Both the position numbers and the translations under genes were made by a program. From Durusdinium trenchii (taxonomy: Eukaryota; Sar; Dinophyceae; Suessiales; Symbiodiniaceae): a stretch of DNA of 64,000 nt. Shown here piece by piece: positions 32,043 through 41,334 of the stretch. Numbering within the stretch: the first letter of the stretch is position 1; each line of letters starts with the position of its first letter. The stretch covers positions 1,250,793 through 1,314,792 of the forward strand of contig CAXAMN010006446.1 of the NCBI GenBank assembly GCA_963970005.1, given 5' to 3'. The notes under the pieces are model-generated. The model was not told where the DNA came from and searched no databases. It saw only the letters and a list, made by a program, of their open reading frames with translations.

Positions 32043-32679
32043 CTAAGGAGCCTTCCATTTCATCTCATAAAGTGTAACCAACCCAGTGTGATGCTTGTCG
32101 CCACTCAGCGACCCTTTGCTGACGTCGCTCGGCGAGAGCGATTCAAAGAGCATGCCGTCCACGACACAATTCAAACACCACTCTCGCATAGCACTGCTAG
32201 AGGGTTTTTTCGCGATCACCCCCAGGGACGCCATGCGGTGAAAGGGACTGCGCGTCCCAAACTCTTGCTCCAGTTGCATAAGCGATGCAACGCAGGCAGG
32301 GTTTGTCAACACAGACTTGGCCACTTGCTGAGCGATGGTCAACAGATTTGCCGTGATGGCTCCAGAGTCCTCATCGTCCTTGGACTTTCGACCTCCCACC
32401 ACAGACTTGCAGCCCAGCTTGGTCAGCTCCGCAGCTAAGTCTGCATCTTTCAGTTTTTGGTAACTAGGTCCCATCGCTTGCACCACGGATTTCATTGACA
32501 TCAGCTCCAATGTTGTTTGGACCGCAGTCCTTGCCATACTCTCGTGCAGCTGGAGCACATTCTGTCGCCGGTTGAACGCTTCCATCCACAGGTTGGATGG
32601 CAGCATCAGAATGAAGGAGCACGGGACCGAAAGCATTACTGCTTTCCAAGTCGCTTTGACAGTTGGCCACGACTTTGAC
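32043..32679 (-). CDS. Exon 2 of unknown gene in the cluster
   Basis: The acceptor TTTCAG|G (32679) follows a 104-base GC-AG intron. The join with the upstream exon restores one frame (LKL then SKSWPTVKATWKAV). The product is helical and hydrophobic at first, then has DADLAAELTKLGCKSVVGGR and a C-terminal GLVTLYEMKWKAP with a stop at 32043. A GC donor just before the stop (AAG|GCTCC, 32052/32051) would allow in-phase splicing to 31050 across a ~1-kb intron. Without that splice this is the last exon. Function unknown. Confidence 0.55.
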
Positions 32680-32783
32680 CTGAAACAGCAGGCTGATAAA
32701 AATATATAGTAAGTGCTTGTAACGACTGCGCGATGGAAGAACGCAAAATGTTTAAAGTTTAAGTCTATCGTAATAAACCAAGC

Positions 32784-33540
32784 AACTTGAGAGCATTGGA
32801 GCATCCAATGATCATTGAGTGCGCAAGCTCCTCCGGCGAAACCATCTGCAAGCGGCTAGCCGCAACAGAATTGGCATCGCAAGCCATCACTTCTATCTGC
32901 TTCCCTGTCATAAAAGCAGGCTTCGACCCATCCTCACCATAGAAATAAGAAGCCATGTCACGAACTCTTCGCATGGACATGGGGATGTCAGGAGTTGGAG
33001 ATGCTTTCGTGTTCAAGCTCCACAGGCTGACGCTGCACCTGTAGACGCCGTGCAATGAAAGAGCAACGCGTGCCTTCCCAGCATCGAATGGGTCTTGCAC
33101 GCCTGCGGCGGCCGCATCCACGGAGTCCGCCGCAGAGTGCAGTGGAAGCGGGCTTTCCAATTCCAGACCTGGAAACTCGGCCAAGATAGCCTGCTCGCAA
33201 GCCTGCAGCTCGGAGTAATAGCCTTGGTTTGGCCCCTCCACCGCAGACGGCGAAGGACGCGGCTCCGCCTTCGCCTTAGCCTTGGCTCTGGGCGCGGTTC
33301 CTCCTGACGCTTCGGAGGCGTTGGTCGCCACGGCCAAAGCCGCACTCTTGCGGCTTTCATTGGCGAGAGCTTTGGCAAGTTGCAGGCTGTACTTAGCCTC
33401 TGCCTCCGATTCTCCATCGGCCACGCGCTTTTTAAGCTCAGCCTTCTCTGCGTTATTCAGCCGCCAGGCTGTCACATTCTTCGGAACAGGCTGGGACATG
33501 AGCGGCAAGACGGCCACCAGGGCAAGGTTTAGTGCTCGAT
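32784..33540 (-). CDS. Exon 1 of unknown gene in the cluster
   Basis: About 250 residues, from an acceptor (CCACAG|AT at 33540) or, as a first exon, from the ATG at 33499. It ends at a GC donor (AAGTT|GC, 32784/32783). The protein has a charged helical start (NNAEKAELKKRVADGESEAE), an Ala/Lys stretch (APRAKAKAKAEPRPS), and a compact end with SLHGVYRCSVSLWSLN and MRRVRDMASYFYG. No family recognised. The downstream join is well supported by phase. The upstream join to the exon ending at 33798 is less certain. Confidence 0.55.
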
Positions 33541-33797
33541 CTGTGGAAAATAATGGCTGCGGACAATAAACTTAAGCGCGCAAGATCCATTCTCACGTCA
33601 GTCACTCTGATATATTACTTTATAACGGCACTGGCGGAAACGTAAAAAAAATAGTCCTTCGAAATGGCAACTTGTTTTGAACAACTGACACTTTTTTCCA
33701 AAATCTGCCATCGAGGCTCCGTTGATTGTCTGTCTGAGGGCTGCGCTCAGCATGACAGAATCTCAGAGATGCAGCCTTCGCCCGGCATCAGTCAGTC

Positions 33798-34134
33798 ATT
33801 TGCTGCGTTTGGCCTTCGGGTTGTCGATGTCTTGAGGTGGGGGCCTTCCCTTCTTTTCTCCATTGTCCTCAGTCTCGCGAAGCGTCGTCTGGTCGGCAGT
33901 CGCTGCGGTTTTGGCCGCAGCTTTCTCCGCTTTCCATTGACGCCGGACCTCGCGGGCTGCCTTTGCCATTGCGTCTTTCCATGGCAAGGTGCCATCGGCC
34001 ATGTAGTAGCAGCAGGCCAGGTGATAGGGATCGGCCGTCTCATGTGCGTGCCTGTCGCCGCCGATCACTTGATGGCCGCAAAGTTCACACACAGGTTCAT
34101 CGCGTGGCAGGGCCAGCGCCACCGAAGCGACCAT
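33798..34134 (-). CDS. Small Cys/His-rich protein or exon
   Basis: About 112 residues from an ATG in good context (CCACCATGG, 34134). It contains CELCGHQVIGGDRHAHET then YHLACCYYM, a Cys2-His-Cys arrangement like a small zinc-binding site. The tail is helical, basic and Ala-rich (AAREVRRQWKAEKAAAKT). The frame ends at 33796. A GA donor at the stop could splice it to 33540 in phase. The frame is also open 39 bases upstream, so it may be an internal exon. Confidence 0.5.
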
Positions 34135-34401
34135 GGTGGCGAGCGCTGGAACAGCTACGGGTTGATAGCTCACGCTTCAGCCAAACAATTGTCAGAGCAT
34201 GTCACTCTCGTTGGAAAGGAAAAGCAAACCATTTTGCAATGCCGTTTGAACACACTTCACTGAAATTAAAATATCTGTTAGTATGAATATGATATGTGTT
34301 TGCACCGATGTTTCGAGAAACATGACTTCGCAGGTCGCAGTATTATTAAGTTCACAACGGGGAGCGACGTTGACCAGGAGAGCGCAATGGGATTTACCCA
34401 C

Positions 34402-34620
34402 ACCCCTCTCCCAGCGCCAGCCTAGGCCGGACCCGGGAGATGACCATGGTAATCGCTGAGACCGTAGATGGAACCCAGTAAGACCACGCACCTCTCGACA
34501 ATTACCACTACCCTCTCCCAACGCCAGCCTAGGCCGGACCCGGGAGGTGACCATGGGGAATGACCACTGGCATCTCCCAGCGCCAGCCCGGGCCGGGACC
34601 GTGAGAGGACCGACGTTCAA
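34402..34620. repeat. Three diverged ~50-bp direct repeats
   Basis: CTCCCAGCGCCAGCCTAGGC is followed by CGGACCCGGGAGRTGACCAT at about 34408 and 34514 (spacing ~106 bp). A third, more diverged copy is near 34574. The region separates two coding blocks of the cluster and is probably intronic or intergenic. Confidence 0.65.
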
Positions 34621-34811
34621 CGGTTGCAAGCCCGCGACGTACAACGGTTGTATGTTTATTATGCGCATTACTATTATGCACGTTTTAACGTGTGTTTGTG
34701 TTCACAAATACTGGCGCGCGGAATGATCTTTTCAAGCGTCACTGGCGTCGTTCGGTCTTACAGCTGACTGACTGAGCTCGCCGAAGTCTGTTCTAAAAAA
34801 GCTAGCCTGGC

Positions 34812-35690
34812 CTAGGAAGTCAGCTGCTGCACAGTCCTCTCCCAGAGCGCTGCAAGGACCCGCACTTTGTCGTCTGAGTCACCACCGCCGGTCGGTCCTG
34901 GAGGCGGCGGCTTTTTGTCGCGAGGGTCCTCCTCTCTGTCCAAGACTGGTGACAAAGCCCTTTTGTTCTTCTTCTTGTCTTTCGTCTTGCCACGGGCTTT
35001 GTGTTGGGTGTCAGCTTTGCCCTTGCTGCCGCCATACTCTTCGTTCCAGAGCCGATCCGACTCGCGCTGACCTTCTTTCTTGCACTTCCCCCAGTCCCAC
35101 GTTGGGTTTTGGGCATAAAGCGCCCAAGCCTGGTGCCAGGCACACCTTCGGTGTTGGTCCAAAGTGGACTGAGAACTGCTTTTGAGCGTGCGGTGGCACA
35201 CTTCGCACCACGCCGCTGACTTCTCAGCGTCTGCAGCGCCATCATCAGAAGCCGTTCGGCGGGGAGGCGTCCTGGGCCGCCGGTGACTTGGTTCAGCGCT
35301 AGCCGCGCAGGAAGCGCGGTGGCCAGTGTTTCGGCGGGCCAGACCTCTGGAAGGTGACTTGTCCCTCCGGCCAGGACCACGACGACGACGAGAAGGAGAT
35401 CGGGGTCGCCTGGAACCAGCCGGCGCCCTCTTGTCGGCATGGCTTGCCCTTCCACCCGCAGGAGGTTCTGGGCTAGGCCGCGCTGACTCAGGCTCAGACT
35501 CAGCAGGTTCTGGTGGACGAGTCTTTCCACCCCCCCCACCACCTGATTCTGCTGGAGCAGGTGTGGGCGCTTCCGCCAGCCTCACACCCGCAGGCGCGTC
35601 TGAGGCTGGCTCGGGCTCTGACTCATAGGAGTACTCGTCGTCGTCGCTCTCGTCGACGACTTGACCAGGACGACCAGGCGGGTCGACCAT
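34812..35690 (-). CDS. Charged zinc-finger-like protein, intronless, with spliced-leader relic
   Basis: 292 residues from the ATG at 35690. An acidic Asp/Glu/Ser stretch comes first (DESDDDEYSYESEPEP), then Pro/Gly-rich and Arg/Ser-rich parts (RRPRSPSRRRRGPGRR). A finger-like motif CEVCHRTLKSSSQ...DQHRRCAWH follows, then a WALYAQNPTWDWGKCKKE block and a Lys-rich tail ending at 34812. The RS-type stretch suggests a nuclear RNA- or chromatin-associated protein, but no family is recognised. The frame has no visible intron, and a DinoSL-like sequence lies 22 bases upstream. That combination fits a gene derived from a reverse-transcribed, trans-spliced mRNA. Confidence 0.6.
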   Translation of the reverse strand: MVDPPGRPGQVVDESDDDEYSYESEPEPASDAPAGVRLAEAPTPAPAESGGGGGGKTRPPEPAESEPESARPSPEPPAGGRASHADKRAPAGSRRPRSPSRRRRGPGRRDKSPSRGLARRNTGHRASCAASAEPSHRRPRTPPRRTASDDGAADAEKSAAWCEVCHRTLKSSSQSTLDQHRRCAWHQAWALYAQNPTWDWGKCKKEGQRESDRLWNEEYGGSKGKADTQHKARGKTKDKKKNKRALSPVLDREEDPRDKKPPPPGPTGGGDSDDKVRVLAALWERTVQQLTS

Positions 35691-35712
35691 CTCTGCCACC
35701 TGTCTCTGCAAC

Positions 35713-35731
35713 CTTGAGCCGTGGCTACGGA
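35713..35731 (-). promoter_or_regulatory. Relic of the dinoflagellate spliced leader
   Basis: The minus strand reads TCCGTAGCCACGGCTCAAG. The known DinoSL is CCGTAGCCATTTTGGCTCAAG preceded by a variable base. The match is complete except that TTTT is replaced by a single C. It ends in AG, directly ahead of the zinc-finger-like frame, so it could serve again as splice acceptor. Relics of this kind are known marks of recycled mRNA in dinoflagellate genomes. Confidence 0.65.
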
Positions 35732-35853
35732 CATAAACAGAAATCAATCATGCACCCAAATTAAATCATGTAAAAAGGGCAAAACCAACCTCATGGCTAC
35801 TTTGGTCTTGAAATCATGTTTTGCATGTTTTGCGCAAGCTGTGGACAGGTATG

Positions 35854-37080
35854 TTATTTTGACGTTTTGTCAAACAGTCGGTCGCTCATCTGTGCTGCGG
35901 CACTACCACATGGCACTCGCAGCCAATAATCTCTCTTCCGCTGCATTGTCGAGGTCATTCCCGACCCATCCAATGCAACGCCAAGGGCTGACATCAAGAC
36001 GGCGACGCTCATCCCGTCCCCCAAAGCTGCGTCGACAGCTCTCTGACGCAGATTGGCGTCATTCGCAGCCTGCACCATTTGCTTCAGCACTTGCTGAGGC
36101 ACACTTTGCAAGCGACCCGCCTCTTCGACCAGGAGTCTGCGCCTCAGTCTGGTGACGTAGTAGCCTCCTTGTTGTAGCCTTGTCTTGGTCAGGCAAGGGC
36201 ATAGATTTTTGAGCGGGTGTTGGAACGAAGGCGATGATCCCACGTCCAGCACCCAGCCCCTTTCCCACATCTGGCTGCCCAGCTTCTCCTCGTACACTGG
36301 CAGGTCCAGCTTCTCACTTCCAACCACGGTTTTGTCAAGGAAGTAATGCAAATCTGAGCAATGAGGCCTTTCAGCAGGCAAAGTCAGCTCCCTGGTTCGG
36401 AGGCTTTCTCGGGCCACAGCCACGACATAGGTCCTAGGCCTGGATTGTGGGACCGCGAAGTGCTTTGGGCTCAACACTTTCCAAACAAAAGCGTAATTCA
36501 GTCTGGTAAGAATTTTTTGAATAAACTCCCAAACCCGCTTGTGTTTGGCCTGCTGCAGCTCGGAAACTTGCTCCAAGATTAGAGCTCTAGGTCTGGACGC
36601 CGCTATGTATTTAAGACCCTTCAAAGTCACAAAGCCGCGCTGGTCTCGCGCGCCCTGTCGTTTACCGAGCCGAGAGAACGAAGGGCACGGATACCCCGCA
36701 ACATAGAGATCCGCGCGCGGCGCGGTCAGGTCATTTCGCGTCATGATATCACTGACTGATTCGCCATGTCCATCAGACCAGCCACAAGCAGTAGCGACGC
36801 TGGAGTGCAGAATCCGCTTGTCTTTTGCAACCTCCGAAATCATCACCACTTGAACCCGCTTCTGCAAGCCCAGCAATCTCAGGGCAATCAAATCCGATCC
36901 ATACCCCGCACAGTCAGAGACTAGGCGGATCATCCCTTCATCAGATGGCGCCGGGTGCAAACCCAGACGCCTTCGCCAACTCGAGGACAAGTTGTTGATG
37001 TCATTCACCATCTCTCGCTGAGCATCATTTGGCACATCCTTGTCTGATCTCTTTCTTTTAATGCCCGGCATGATTTCGAG
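35854..37080 (-). CDS. Cytosine-C5 DNA methyltransferase
   Basis: This enzyme transfers a methyl group from SAM to cytosine C5 in DNA. In the 405-residue frame starting at Met 37071, motif I is SDCAGYGSD (53-60), motif II an acid at Glu80, motif IV GYPCPSFSR with catalytic Cys129 (codon 36685-36687), motif VI LILEQV (Glu167), motif VIII QSRPR (209-213), motif IX RRLLVEEAGRLQSVP (310-324) and motif X ALGDGMSV (349-356). The target-recognition part (about 230-290) is short. Motif VI has Gln for the usual Asn. The N-terminus is short and basic (GIKRKRSDK). An acceptor (TTTCAG|CTC, 37080) is in phase with the exon ending at 37196, so it may be the C-terminal part of a transposase fusion. A GT donor near the stop (AC|GTCA, 35864/35863) would allow extension. 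Confidence 0.9.
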   Translation of the reverse strand, partial: LEIMPGIKRKRSDKDVPNDAQREMVNDINNLSSSWRRRLGLHPAPSDEGMIRLVSDCAGYGSDLIALRLLGLQKRVQVVMISEVAKDKRILHSSVATACGWSDGHGESVSDIMTRNDLTAPRADLYVAGYPCPSFSRLGKRQGARDQRGFVTLKGLKYIAASRPRALILEQVSELQQAKHKRVWEFIQKILTRLNYAFVWKVLSPKHFAVPQSRPRTYVVAVARESLRTRELTLPAERPHCSDLHYFLDKTVVGSEKLDLPVYEEKLGSQMWERGWVLDVGSSPSFQHPLKNLCPCLTKTRLQQGGYYVTRLRRRLLVEEAGRLQSVPQQVLKQMVQAANDANLRQRAVDAALGDGMSVAVLMSALGVALDGSGMTSTMQRKRDYWLRVPCGSAAAQMSDRLFDKTSK

Positions 37081-37195
37081 CTGAAATGGCTGCAGAATTC
37101 AAACAGTGACAGTTCCTAGCGATTAGCAAGAGATTGACCACGCCGCAACATTGCTTTTTTCCCGACAGCCGCTTTTGGCGCTATCAGGGTTTGGC

Positions 37196-37615
37196 CTGCA
37201 CGCGCGCAGTCAGGGTCTTGTTGACGCACTTCCCCGTGAGCCAAGTCACAAACTCGTTGCCTGTCAGCAACAGGACGCCCCGAACCCCCTGAACTCTTTC
37301 AGAGGAAGCTTTCAAATGCAGAGATGGTCTTCGGCCCCTTCCACGGAGACCCTCCACAGCGACAGCCTGCCAGCCATGTGAACAGGCATCCCGCAAAATC
37401 ATGGTCATCCCAGGCTCTTGTGTCTTGAAATCGTTGCTCGTGAACACCGCGACCGGCAACATCAAGCCTGAATTATAGGTGACCTTTGCACCAGATCGCC
37501 CTTCCAAAACGCTCCCGGATAAGATGGTGCCTCCTCGGAGGGCAGCCATGAGGCGCACCTTCCGATGCACGGAGCCAAAACCCTTGACCACAAACAACTG
37601 CCCTTGCCGCAGGTC
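37196..37615 (-). CDS. Exon 3 of the transposase (or transposase-methyltransferase) gene
   Basis: 140 residues between acceptor TCTAAG|GAC (37615) and a GC donor (GTGCAG|GCCAAA, 37196/37195). The sequence starts DLRQGQLFVVKGFGSVHRK and is beta-rich, with a GRGRRPSLHLK stretch and LLLTGNEFVTWLTGK near the end. There is no Met at its start, so it needs an upstream exon. If the GC donor is not used, the frame stops three codons later (37184-37186). If it is used, phase 0 joins directly to the methyltransferase exon. No domain recognised. Confidence 0.6.
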
Positions 37616-37730
37616 CTTAGAAAAAAGAAGACAAAAAGCCAAGTTGAATGAACGCCTTGCACGGCAAAAAGCTACATAGAAACATGAACGTACATCATTT
37701 TTGTAACTGAGCCACAGTGCAAAAGCTCAC

Positions 37731-38462
37731 AGAGTCCCTGCATTCCTGCCTCAACATAGCTTGCCATGCCGGATGCAAACCTGGCTCAGTCTTGTCCAGC
37801 CACACATTTGTAGGCAGGTCCCTCAATGCCCACTGGCGCGTTTGCATCTCATTGGCCATTATTCTTGTCTCTTCGTACGTAGTCCACGCCTTCCGGCGCT
37901 TCGCATCGCTCGCATTGTTTCCACGCAACTGATCTCGGGCCACCTGACGGACTGAATCAGTAATCTCCTCGTCCAGAAGGTACCCATCCAGAAATGCTTC
38001 TGCCTTGCGCTTGCCTGCCTGGGTTCTTTGACGGTCCGTCTCCTTCTGCAAGCTTTGTGGCAATTCGACAGGAGCGCGCCTGGGTGGGGTCACCAACTCG
38101 GCGTCATCTCGGGTCGCCCGCGCAACTGCTGCACGCCTGCGGCGATGCCATTGAGCCTCGGTTTTCTTCTTGCCAGGCAGTGGCCTCAACTTCCGTTTGC
38201 TGCCCGCATCCAACCTCCTGGTCTTTGCAGAAGCACGCGCTTTCCCCGAGCGAAGCAAGCCCACGTAAAGCTTCTGCGCTTCGGTGATGAGGGTGTCTTC
38301 ATCGGACTTCATTCCCTGCGCATCATCACCCATGACGATCGCCAAGCGCCGGTCGGTGTCCACAGACGCCGAAGCGAGCTCTACCGGAGATCTTTTGATC
38401 TTGGAAAAGAGCTGCTCCACGCCAGAAGTGCTTGCGGACCATGTGAAGTAGCCGCATAGGAC
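37731..38462 (-). CDS. Exon 2, hAT-like dimerisation region and charged tail
   Basis: The acceptor GAACAG|GTC (38462) follows a 79-base GC-AG intron. The donor is TCT|GTGAGC (37731/37730). The start reads VLCGYFTWSASTSGVEQLFS and KIKRSP. The pattern Ser-x-Ser-x-x-x-Glu-x-x-Phe-Ser is the conserved C-terminal dimerisation signature of hAT transposases. A long Lys/Arg-rich region follows (ARASAKTRRLDAGSKRKL, WHRRRRAAVARAT), which could bind DNA or direct the protein to the nucleus. Phase 0 at both borders. Confidence 0.7.
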
Positions 38463-38541
38463 CTGTTCACAATGACAAGCATGGTCGACCTTAATTAAAA
38501 AATGACCCATGAGAAAACAATTCAGTGCTACAAAAACCGGC

Positions 38542-40395
38542 CTCGGAGAGCTCCTTCGGCGCGTGTCGTTCTCGAACTTTTTGCCTCGACACTGTTCTTC
38601 GAATCGCCTCTGTCCAGGCCGCTCGGTTGACCATCGACCCTTGTTTGTGCAACGCCTCGGCAACAGGAAGGAGCCCAACATATTGCTTTTGCAAGGCTTC
38701 AGGGCAAACATTGAAAGCTTTGGCTAACTTCCTCAGACAGGCCCTCACAGTCGATGAATCCTGCTGGCGAGAGTCGCGACGGCTTTGCAAATTGAAAACT
38801 GAAAAGCAAGACAGCAAGTGCCAACTGGGAAATTCACTTTCCACACTGGCTTCTGCTGCAACAGCCCATTCCTGCATGACCTTCAAAGCATACACCTTGT
38901 CCTCCTGAGTGATGCGAATTTCGCGAGGGCATCCATCCAGCATGACAGTCAGGTCGCCTCTTTGCAGGGTGTCGATCATGTCCTTCGTGAAGGTAGGCAA
39001 TTCAGTGACTCTTCCATCGACAAAAAGAGTGCGAATTGTCCTGCAAAATTTATCTGCTTCCTGATTCAGCTGGGCGATGTCAGACGATTCCTCATCTGCA
39101 AACCGCGTGAAATCCAGACTTGTGTGCGCTGCGTCCGCGCACATGCTTAAAAGCAGCATTTTTCTCCCAGTCAAATTCCTCAACAGCTTCCCAGCCCATA
39201 GCGCGTTCTCACCCCTCATCGCATCAATGCGTTGGCACACAGCCACCATCGCCACACTGTTCCGGCACAAACGTCCCAGTGGGAGAGCGTATGAGCTGAA
39301 CCGATGCTTAGCTGCGCTGATGCTACTGCCAGTGGTGAATTCTTCATCCTCCTTGTGTAATAGCGCCTCGGCCCACCAACCTTTGAACACATTTGAATGA
39401 AACACCTTCTGGCAAAAGCTGTCAGAAGCAGTGACGAATTCAGATGTCAGACTCTTAAGTGTCTCATGGTGGCACAGGGGTCTCTTCAACAACCTGGTGC
39501 TCGCGTGCGCAATGTCGCGGCCCACGATGCGAATGTTAGGGAAATCCGCTTGCAGCTGGCCACTGCATGCATAGGCTCTGCGTCCCCGTAGGATATCGCC
39601 TGAAACAAGCTCTGCAGCGGCTGCATCTGAAACGACCATGGTGACTTTCTTGCGGATTTCAATTTCCAGACTAGCAGGATCTACATTCTCTTGGTCTGGC
39701 AAGGCGCAGTTCCGCAGAAGGCCTTGGTGAGGAGTGCAAAAGTCTGTGAGAATCACCTTTGTGACCTTTGAGAGATCATCGCCAGATCCCTCACACGGTC
39801 TCAACCCCAGCACTCCACTGACGACAGTGAAGTCGTCACCCAGGCATGCGCGATACCGGACCAGCAACCGCCCCTTGCGCTCGTCGCGGAAGAGAGCTAC
39901 ACAACGGGCTTCAGCCATGTGTTTCCTGGCTCGCCTAAGATGCGCCTCGCTCAAAGCAAATCTCACGCGCGACTTCCTGTCTGAGGCTGAGCCGCCTTGG
40001 CGTGCGCTGCCACCTTGTCTCATGTGCTTCAGCGACTCTTGGAACTCTTGCTTTGGCGGTGCCATGGCAACTGCTTCCTGAGAGTCACAGTGCTTTACAG
40101 CTGCTTGGTGAGTCTTACTCTTCTCGTGTCTGCCCACCTTATGCAAAGTCAACTGGCATGGGTTCTCATTGAACTCGGCCCAAGGCCCTGTCAGACCGTG
40201 GCGAGCGCACTTCGCACAACCTGCCCCGACTTGCCTGGCCCCAGACATCGCCAAAAAGAGCCAGCGAGGTTTTCTTGTGCCCTGACAAAACTTATGCCAG
40301 CTACACAGCCGACAACGTTTCTTTTGGCAGGACTTGAGATGTTGCTGAACCAGGATTCGAGGCACCAATTTGGGCAACTGTGGTTTGCCGGCCAT
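38542..40395 (-). CDS. Exon 1, hAT-like transposase with N-terminal zinc-binding region
   Basis: 618 residues from an ATG in good context (ACAACCATGG, 40395) to a GC donor (TCCGAG|GCC, 38542/38541). The N-terminus has Cys-rich stretches (CQKKRCRLCSWHKFC) and a finger-like CAKCARHG...LHKVGRHEKSKTH, as in BED-type transposase fingers. Later KVTMVVSDAAAAE and IRIVGRDIAHASTR supply two Asp residues placed like the first catalytic carboxylates of an hAT RNase H fold. The C-terminal half is helical and ends just before the dimerisation exon. The frame would stop ~50 bases after the donor. The family call rests mainly on the VEQLFS signature. The catalytic Glu could not be fixed. Confidence 0.7.
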
Positions 40396-40604
40396 GGTTG
40401 TCGTAGAAAGCTTTCTATAGTTAGCCTATGGACCCCGCGGCTAACTTTTAAGATCGAGCCACGCCAACGAAACAAAGTTGCAAAATGAGAAGGCGCGACG
40501 ACAGACACAAACACAAATTCGAGGGACACTATTTTACAACAGCTTGCGAATCAGTTCAAATCAGTTAATCAGATGAATGCAAAATTTGCCCCGTTTAAAG
40601 GTCG
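40396..40604. other. Upstream region of the transposase gene
   Basis: On the minus strand CTATAG about 20 bases before the ATG could be a trans-splicing acceptor. No TATA box or inverted terminal repeat is recognised. Confidence 0.35.
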
Positions 40605-40750
40605 ACCCGCAGGTCCCGCCCGCAGGCGATGCGACCCGCAGGTCCCGCCTGCAGGCGATGCGACCCGCAGGTCCTCCCCACAGGCGATGTGACCCGCAGG
40701 TCCTGCTGCCACAGGCGATGTGACCCGCAGGTCCTGCCCACAGGCATTGA
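40605..40750. repeat. 29-bp GC-rich tandem array, right copy
   Basis: Five units of ACCCGCAGGTCCCGCCYGCA with GGCGATGYG at the end, four of 29 bp and one of 31 bp. The later units have diverged. It has the same unit and orientation as 31481-31694. Confidence 0.88.
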
Positions 40751-41242
40751 CATTGAAGAAGACCGCCGCAGGGATGAGGAATCGGGGACCCATTCAAAGA
40801 CTTATAATGATGTAATCAAAGTCAAGCGTGGGTAGTAAAAGAAAAGTGGCAACTAAGTTGCGTATGTAGAATCTGCCAGTGTGATGTCGGTGGGGAAGGT
40901 GGAAGACTCAGCACCTAATGCCCTTAATAATCAACTGGCTGCAGCCAGACGAGCAACGAAAACACAACCACTAAAATCACCCAAACACAACCATACTACT
41001 ATAACCACCTTGAATTGAGTCACCAAGAAAACCATCTTGCAACCAGACAACCATTGAACAACACCAAGCTAGGCTCCTCCTAGGCCTCCTGGCTCCTGGC
41101 CCTACTTGGGCGGAGGGTCGGAGTTCTGACCCTTTAGGGCTCCTCCTGGCTGGCCGCCCCTGGCCGCCCCTTCCGTGTCGGTTCGATAGTGGGTGGTGGG
41201 TGGCAGGGGGTCGAAGACCACCAGTCAGGAGATAGGACTATA
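40751..41242. other. Non-coding stretch
   Basis: No supported gene. Has short direct repeats of GGCTCCTCCT and GGCCGCCCCT near 41070-41180. Confidence 0.5.
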
Positions 41243-41334
41243 CCCTAGGGCTCCAGTCGTACCCCCTCGGTATCTGGACCCTCTGAACCCACCCCAGTCT
41301 CACCTTCTGAGAAGGCACGACTGGAGCCCTAGGG
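41243..41334. repeat. MITE, shorter copy (92 bp)
   Basis: The ends CCCTAGGGCTCCAGTCGTAC and its counterpart CACGACTGGAGCCCTAGGG are inverted repeats of the same family as 24949-25064. The last three bases outside on both sides are ATA, a possible target duplication. Confidence 0.75.

Noticed and set aside
28323-40395. Endogenous giant-virus insertion as an explanation for the multi-gene block
   Set aside because: Exons are split by introns, there is a transposase signature, and no capsid, polymerase or packaging gene is visible.
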